DNA of 64,000 bases from Chondrus crispus. Its lineage: Eukaryota; Rhodophyta; Florideophyceae; Gigartinales; Gigartinaceae. Position 1 is the stretch's first letter; each line of letters opens with the position of its first letter. Location: positions 183,917 to 247,916 of the forward strand of contig NW_005179265.1 in NCBI RefSeq assembly GCF_000350225.1, in the 5' to 3' direction. The notes below the pieces were generated by a model. That model saw nothing but the letters and a program-made list of their open reading frames with translations. It ran no database searches and had not been told where the DNA came from. A program made the translations under genes and the position numbers. This document shows positions 57,518-64,000 of this stretch, piece by piece.

Positions 57518-59121
57518 CTTCTACGTGTGGAAGCAGAAAATACAACTTCTGCTTGCTCTACGTGATGTTGACCAATACATCGTTGAGGGAAGAGTTCCAA
57601 ATGAGGAACACGCGGAAGAGCGTAAGAGGTGGATCAGAGGTGACAGTAAAGCCAAAGCACTGATTGGTCTCTCCCTATCAGATGAGCATCTTGAGCATGT
57701 ACGTGATGTTGATACTGCTCATGAGATGTGGGAAGCTATTGTCAACGTGTTTGAGAGGCACACTTTGCTGAACAAAATAGCTGCACGTCGTGAGTTCTAC
57801 ACTGTGAAGATGCTTTCCGGTGAAAAGGTGCTTGCATACATCAATCGTGTCAAGCAGCTGGCAGCCATTCTCAAGTCAATGAGCGTAAACATCGATGACA
57901 AGGAGATGGCCATGGCAGTGCTCAACGGTCTGCCTGCCCGTTTCGAGGCTCTCATCGTTGCACTTGATGCTCTCGGTAATGAGGAAAAGATATTCAGTTT
58001 GGACTTTGTGAAAAGTCGTCTGCTGCAGGAAGAGCAACGAGCAAACATGAAGTCTAGCTCCTCACAGACATCGGCTCTGGTTAATCGTGGCCCGAACAAT
58101 CGGGACATAAACGATTACAAATGCACGAACTGCGGTCATACAGGCCATACGGCAACCCGCTGCTGGGGAAAGGATTTGAATGGGCGTCGCCCGGCTCCTC
58201 CTAGCGGATATAAACCGCGTATGTCTCAGCGGAAACAATCTGCATTTGTCACACAGAAACCTGATCCCGACATGGTTGTAAACAGCGTCGACTTCACATG
58301 TCTGATGTCGAAAGCTTCGCACACGAACGATATGGAGATGTCGCCTTCGTGGCTCGTAGATTCAGCTTGTACAGCTCATATTACATATGACCGATCTTTG
58401 TTTGCAACGTATGAGCCACTTGAATCCGCCTCTGTTCAGATGGGAACCAAGGCTAGTGCAAAGGTTGCCGGCCGTGGTGACGTTCACTTGAAGTTAAATG
58501 TGAATGGCCGCATCGAACCGTGCAAGTTGACGGATGTATTGCACGTTCCGGACTTTGCGTTCTCTCTGCTCTCTGTCAGTCGAATGACTGAACTTGGACT
58601 AAAAGTTGGGTTCGAAAAGGGAAAATGCATGGTCAGGCGAGACTCAACTGTAGTGGCGACTGCGACATTGGTTGGAGAACTTTACGTTCTCGACATCGTC
58701 AGTGACATCGGATCTGCACATGCTGCCACTCTCCAAACGTGGCATGAGCGCTTTGCACATGTGCATTCTCAAGGTATTGCTTCGATGATTCGTGACAATG
58801 TGGTAAGTGGAGTCAAACTACTTGGTAATGAGGCTAACAAAATCAAGAATACTGACAATGATTGCATCTCTGAAAAATGTTCTGCGTGCGTCTACGGCAA
58901 AGCCACTCGATATGTGATCCCAAAAGAGCGGTCCTCGAGGCGGGCAGGGCATACTTCTGTCTAGACTTAGTCCACTCTGATGTTTGTGGCCCCTTAGAGG
59001 TGCAGTCCATTGGTGGTGCCAAGTACTTCATTACCTTCATAGATGATCACTCAAACTACTCAGTAGTGTACCCTACGCATCATAAATCAGAAACAATTTG
59101 AACGATACAAAGTGTTTGCAC
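57518..59121 (+). pseudogene. gag-pol: Copia-B gag to integrase fragment
   Basis: Begins in gag at FYVWKQKIQLLL, about 30 codons after the usual start, exactly at the LTR edge. Gag, zinc knuckle (about 58121), DSA protease and the integrase HHCC region are in one frame, without the CGA to TGA stop of the 20433 copy. A 5-bp duplication GGGCA near 58944 shifts the frame (stop 58962-58964), and the integrase catalytic core continues in another frame to about 59120. There LTR-B2 begins. Everything downstream is missing. Confidence 0.88.
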
Positions 59122-60252
59122 TATTGAAAATGGGTGACCACATGCTGTTATCTGGAAAGTGCAAAATCGAGCGACACGTGTACATGACTCGACGGTCCGG
59201 ACCCTCACCCTATATCACCACATGACACGTGTAAAGTCTCAGACTTTTGGGGGGCTGGGGACGAAAGTGGACTTTTGGAGGGTTATGCAAATTTGCATAA
59301 ATGCCGAAAATTTGCATTTGGCCCGAACCGTTATAGGGCTACACAAGCAATACTGCAAATCTATTGGGTGTCGGTTCGAATGCTGCAATTCTATTGGTCT
59401 GTTATTGTCTACTTATATTTAGTCATGCTGGTGATATATCTTGAAGGATCGGTATACGGTTTAATTACATCATTTCGGGGGTTTCAAGTTGTTCACCATG
59501 GTTGTAATGGGTAATTACGTGTGGCCATGGCGCTGGACACTTGTGTGCGGTGTACAAATGTACACATCGCCAGGTTGCTGTGTGTACGTACACTTGTACA
59601 CGTTGCCTGCATACGGTCCGGCGCGTGTCCGAGTACAGTACATGTGAATTAAAAGTACAACAAGTATTTCTCACAAGAGACATGTACTTACGGTACTATT
59701 CAGTGTATGCACCACGCTGTATGCGACTCTTGCATCAGCATGCGCCGTTGTGCTATACTCTTGTCAGCATGCGACGTTGTACTGTGCTCTCGTTATGGTG
59801 CGCCGATGGATGCAAGTTGATGACAGTACTCGTGTGATTCACATCGGATATCACGTGAGATGTGTAGAAAAGTCTGGATGTACATTGTTGCTACCCGTCA
59901 TAGTTGTCTGGCAGTGTGTACCGAAATTAGTAAGGTACGAAACATGGGCATGCATGATGACTGAGATATGACAGGACTTTGCGTTGTTGGAAATAGAGAG
60001 ATGCCAAGTTGTTCATTGCGCAAGAATATATTCTGTCATGTCTGGATGCAGATTAGTAAGGTGTGAAACGATTGCATGCATAGGGCCATGGTTTACAGTC
60101 ACTCGAAATGTGTAGAAACTGTTGTGCACTGATAGTCAATAGTTAAATCGTAAGGTGGAAATAGAACAGTGTGGACGGGCCAGAAGAGGACCGCGCTTGG
60201 TCGCGCATATGGTGAGTACGGTTTACCAGGTGCCAAAGTAATGGGATAGTGT
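59122..60252 (+). repeat. LTR-B2, 3'-interrupted by element D
   Basis: Starts TATTGAAAATGGGTG. The last 120 bp, including the TATA region, are absent because element D begins at 60253. Confidence 0.88.
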
Positions 60253-60760
60253 TGTAGTGCCACGCCACGGGCACGCGCAGAAAGGGAAAACAAAGAACGC
60301 ACGCGCAGCGCACTAGTGGTAGCGGTAGAGTAGTTCGCCGGGGAACGCTCGTGAGAGGCGGGCCTGGACGGCCTAAAAGGGGTTTGACTGTATAGGATAA
60401 TGACAACTGAGGGAGTAACTCTAGTCTTGGCAACTAGAGTAAACCCGAGGGTAGTACTACTAGAAGGGACTTAGACGTCAGAGCCCAAAGTTACCTTTAC
60501 TGTCGGGAGGTTGGTCCGGGAATGGTAGACTAAGTACTAGTGTGACGGCCGGCGGCGGCCGTTACACGTGTACAACCTGGACTACAGTAAGTGGATCACT
60601 AGATCCAAAGGGACAAAACTAGATCCCCTAGGCCCACGCCTAGTGCTTACTGTCTAGTACTGTAAGAGTACCTGGTACAGTACCGCACGGCGGGTTAGCG
60701 TAACTAGGTTACGTAGTACACGGGTATATACCCGAAAGAGTAGGGTGCCATTGCACTACA
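60253..60760 (+). repeat. Putative LTR-D (508 bp)
   Basis: Begins TGTAGTGCCAC and ends TTGCACTACA, giving perfect 7-bp inverted ends of TG..CA type. Contains paired motifs such as CCTAGGCCCACGCCTAGTG. No second copy exists in the window, so calling it an LTR is inference. The sequence after it (TATCCCCCCGG) is no primer-binding site I recognise. Confidence 0.5.
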
Positions 60761-61299
60761 TATCCCCCCGGTCAAGACGCTGACACGCCTTGTACAGGTC
60801 AGGGGACGAGGGTCACGATTACCTTGTGCACGTAGCTTCGTCCGCGGTCATCATGGGTTCGCTAGTAGTTGTTCCTTCCCATCGTAGTTACAGGGTGGCA
60901 GGCCCTTATGCGGCGGTCTCCCGCGTTGTATCGCCCTCCACGGGCGTATTACTGTTTGGTCCTCGTGCCGTCGTGGTACAGGCACGTTGTGAGTGTGTAG
61001 TGTAGTCCTCGTCCTTTCCTATGCGTTCCTTCAGTCCCCCCTCCTGATGTCCTTCATCGACAGACGGACTGTAGCTTGTAGCCATCTGCGTTAGGCGTCG
61101 CGACGTGTGTGCCTTGAACGTGTCGTTTACCCGTAGGGTGATTGTCGACATTGACCACTGTCGCGGCCTTGGGTACTGTCGCCCGCGTCCATTCCTCGTT
61201 CTCTAGACGGGACAGTCTGTCCTGGGAATACGACGAGGCGAGACGTCGGTCGCGTGCTGTAGCCCTCGCCCATCCCACGTGTAGGCTGGCGACCATTAA
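60761..61299. other. Leader-like region of element D, no gene seen
   Basis: GC-richer sequence after the putative LTR. No frame is convincing on either strand. Confidence 0.4.
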
Positions 61300-63002
61300 T
61301 TTTTAGGCGACCGGCGGCGGTGGCTCGAGTGGGTATGCAACAGCTATCAGCTCGGTAGCTACGACGATCACTTGTCGAGCCTCTTATCGCCCGTTTTCCT
61401 CGGCGCCTCCTTGCTTGCGATGTACTTCATGCCCTTCCCTTCCTACGAGGAGGCGTGGCGTCATGACTTACGCCTCGTCGAGAACATACGGTACTACGCA
61501 CAAATGCCCTGGGTTCTCCCGGGTCCTGTCCGCGATCGGCGGTTCTTGAGCGGTTACGTGACCGGAGGGATGCTTCCCTGCGGGACTCCGTGGTCCGCGA
61601 TTGGCTCGTATGACTGATGTCGGCACATAGCGGTCGCTGACTTCAGCTTGCACCTCCCCCGCTACCGATCTACGGCTGAGGCGCGCGAGGCGCACGTTGG
61701 TAACATCATATCGAGGCACGGCCGACATGTCATGCCGCTGATCCCGGTACCTCCCGGCATTCCGGTGGACGCGTACGCGTATCGCACCGAAGGTGAGATC
61801 GAATACGTGCGGCAGTTGTGCCGATTGAATCTCGAGCGGTGGACTGGGGAGCCGTCGGTTTTCAACGAAGCATTATGTTGGACTACGCCGATCCTGAGGC
61901 GTGAGTTTCGCTACGTGACGAAACAGGGACGTCCATTCTGGCAATGGGTAGCCTGGGAGCGCCGCATACGTGCGAGGATCGGGCTGTTAATCCCATATCA
62001 AAACATCGCGGCGGAAACCATCCATCCGAGTGTTCGCCCCCGGCTTTACCTGCGCAGGCCCATGCGATTCGGGAAGTATGAGGTGTCCCGCGGCTGTCGT
62101 GCCGAGCTCCCCCTGTAGTTACCTACAAGGCGTCCGCGTTAACGGACCCGCAGAGCGGCTATTGGACAGTGTTCCAACTGGAGTGGGCTGCGAGGGTGGC
62201 TGTTTGGCTCCTTTGGGATGCATACGACGGATACAAACTGTGGTATGTACCGCAGTTCCTCAGGCGTGACATCCAGGCTCTCCGCTTGGCAGCGGTGCTC
62301 GGTACCCTTTCAAACGAAAAGGAGTTGCATTCCCTTCTCGACCTTATTGACAACATCGATTGGACATGCGCGGAGTACGCGCACACCTCGCCCGATGGCA
62401 AGAACCTGGAGAATCCGGGCGAGCCTGTGCCCGGTGATTTCGTCTAGTTTGACGCATGGGCGAAGGAGCGTGTGCCCCACCATGAGGCGCTAGAGCGACG
62501 TCATCGTCGTCCGGGAATGCCAGCGAATCAAATCTGTGGGTACGTTGCTGCTGGAGTCCCTGGCTTGATCGATGTTGGATCGGCCGCGCGCGATGCCCTC
62601 GCGGTACCGTCATACCCCACACTGTCCGTTAACCACCCGTCCGGTGGTGTCTCTCCGAATCCTACGCAGATGACCGCGATCGACATTGCGCGGCGAGGCC
62701 GCGAGGTTCAAGCGTGGCTTGTGGAATGCGGCCTTGATGTAGCCGATTTACCCGCCGACGGCGCGGCCCTGACCTCTTGGGGGCGTACCCACTTAGCCAC
62801 GACACGACTGACGGTGTGCCATTGGTGTGAAGAGGGTTTATGCGAGGAGTGTTGGGCCGCGTACAGTGCGCGTGGGATCCAGCCACTTGGATCTCGTAGT
62901 GAGCCTGGGGCTCCGGTCGAGACGACCGGCACCGCGGAGGTGATCATGGTGCCCAGTGGTGACGAGGGTAGCCCCTCGAGCCCGCACACGGCGACGTTTT
63001 AA
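61300..63002 (+). pseudogene. Element D coding region, unrecognised, broken
   Basis: A GC-rich coding-like region with codon use unlike the copia genes. Frame 1 is open 61300-61614 (LLAMYFMPFPSYEEAWRHDL), TGA 61615-61617, then 61618-62115 (VRQLCRLNLERWTGEPSVFN). Near 62082-62118 it shifts to another frame (SGYWTVFQLEWAARVAVWLL), broken by TAG 62445-62447 and ending at 63002. Near its end is a Cys cluster CHWCEEGLCEECW (62818-62856). Given its place after a putative LTR it may be a gag-like gene, with the Cys cluster perhaps a metal-binding knuckle. No protease, RT or integrase motif is visible. I do not recognise the family. Confidence 0.4.
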
Positions 63003-63856
63003 AGTACGCCGGGTGACTTCCTCTCCTCATAGTTCGACGGGGAACGTGACGCTTAACGTCGTTCCGTCGGAAAGACCTTGTAGGCCCTTCCCAGTCCGAG
63101 CCACTGTAGCGTCCCTCTCGGTGTATCATCTGGTGTCGAGATGAGGGTTCGCGTCACGGAGGTGTTTCGTGACTGGACGTACTGCACAGAGTGCCAAATA
63201 GTGTGGCTGTTTCCTGCCCTCGTCATCGGTACCTGAACCTGCCTACCTTCACCGTCCCTAGCTCCTGCCTTCCTGAGTTACCGTCCCTCTTACAACCGCG
63301 TGCTGGCGTGTCCACTCCCTGCTTGCCTATGTGTGTGGCGGGACGAGTACGCGACATGCGTCTAGAGGGCGCTCTGGGAGAGCGGTGGGGTTGGGTTGGT
63401 GGTGACGTTAGCGAACGCCGAGCTGAGAGGCGACGACATTCGCGTGAGATGACGTCAATGGTGTGGAATTCGGGGTGCTGTGCTCTCCTCGAGCGCGCCC
63501 CCCAAAAAATGCCGTGACTGTGATGCAGTCTACTGCTACTGCAGTAGAACACCTGGATGTGGTACTGTAGTATACGGCGAATATTGTGACCTGCTTCAGC
63601 GAGTCGGTCTCCGTAGTCGGCACCGGGATGTGGTGTTCCATCTTCCTCCGTACTTCCACTGTCGTCCGTGATCATCGCCATCAGCGCGGCGTCACCCACC
63701 GAACGCGGGGAGGTCGGGAAGTGTCGTGACGAGAGGCGGAACGGGTCTCGGTGCTCGAGGGTCCAGCCCAAATAGACGGGAGTTATCCCGGGAGAAGGGC
63801 GGCGATGTTCTCCAGCGTTTCGTGCGCGTCGCCACTTCTCTTCTTCGGCACGTGAG
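63003..63856. other. Rest of element D; short Cys-rich frame
   Basis: Only a short frame around 63480-63671 stands out (CRDCDAVYCYCSRTPGCG then EYCDLL), Cys-rich but without an ATG. Could be a second metal-binding segment of D. Nothing else is supported. Cut at 63856 by an LTR-B. Confidence 0.3.
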
Positions 63857-64000
63857 TATTGAAAATGTGCGACCACATGCTGTTATCTGGAAAGTGCAAA
63901 ATCGAGCGACATGTGTACATGACTCGACGGTCCGGACCCTCACCCCATATCACGACATGAAAAGTGTAAAGTCTCAGATTTTGGGGTTCCGGGGACGAAA
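63857..64000 (+). repeat. LTR-B2, first 144 bp (runs off the window)
   Basis: TATTGAAAATGTGCG and onward, with the same variants as the LTR at 38254 (ATGAAAAGTGT, GGTTCCGGGG). Its insertion interrupts element D. Confidence 0.88.

Overview
This window is eukaryotic nuclear DNA that consists almost entirely of LTR retrotransposons, deeply nested and mostly broken. The signs are Ty1/copia-type gag-pol genes (order PR-IN-RT-RNase H), long direct repeats with TATA boxes, 5-bp target-site duplications (TSDs), spliceosomal-type introns, and remnants of eukaryotic housekeeping genes. No ribosome binding sites or operons are seen. I cannot name the organism. A red alga (Chondrus-like) is my best guess, from copia dominance and intron-poor genes, but that is weak.

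Four LTR families can be told apart. LTR-A is 939 bp (TG..TA). LTR-B is about 1,250-1,264 bp (TA..TA, subtypes B1 and B2). LTR-C is 699-811 bp (TG..TA). LTR-D is about 508 bp (TGTAGTG..CACTACA, with unknown coding content). A, B and C are copia elements whose primer-binding site matches the anticodon arm of initiator tRNA-Met, as in half-tRNA priming of Drosophila copia.

Layout. 1-2952: 3' half of a C element. 2953-20084: three head-to-tail copies of one dead A element sharing LTRs (period 6,205-6,206 bp). 20085-25830: B element with an A/B hybrid leader. 25831-34772: pieces of further B and A elements, each cut by the LTR of the next, plus a clean solo LTR-B1. 34773-35078 and 54767-56265: two halves of one antisense A element, split by an insert at 35079-54766.

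That insert has a TA duplication and CACT..AGTG ends. It carries pieces of at least six unrelated host genes: a Pro-rich exon, a C2H2 zinc-finger gene, a RAD51-paralogue Walker A exon, a Nudix hydrolase, a tRNA m3C-methyltransferase-like exon, a PhyH dioxygenase and an ESF1-like gene. It also holds a 378-bp TRIM-like element. It was later hit by a B element (38254-51058, TSD attcc), which was itself hit by a nearly intact C element (39594-46309, TSD gtttt). 56266-64000: more B fragments, and element D inside an LTR-B.

Two things look most novel. One is the gene-fragment-carrying insert. The other is an extra open reading frame in the B-element leader, upstream of gag, that encodes two tandem U1/matrin-type zinc fingers (46602-47273).
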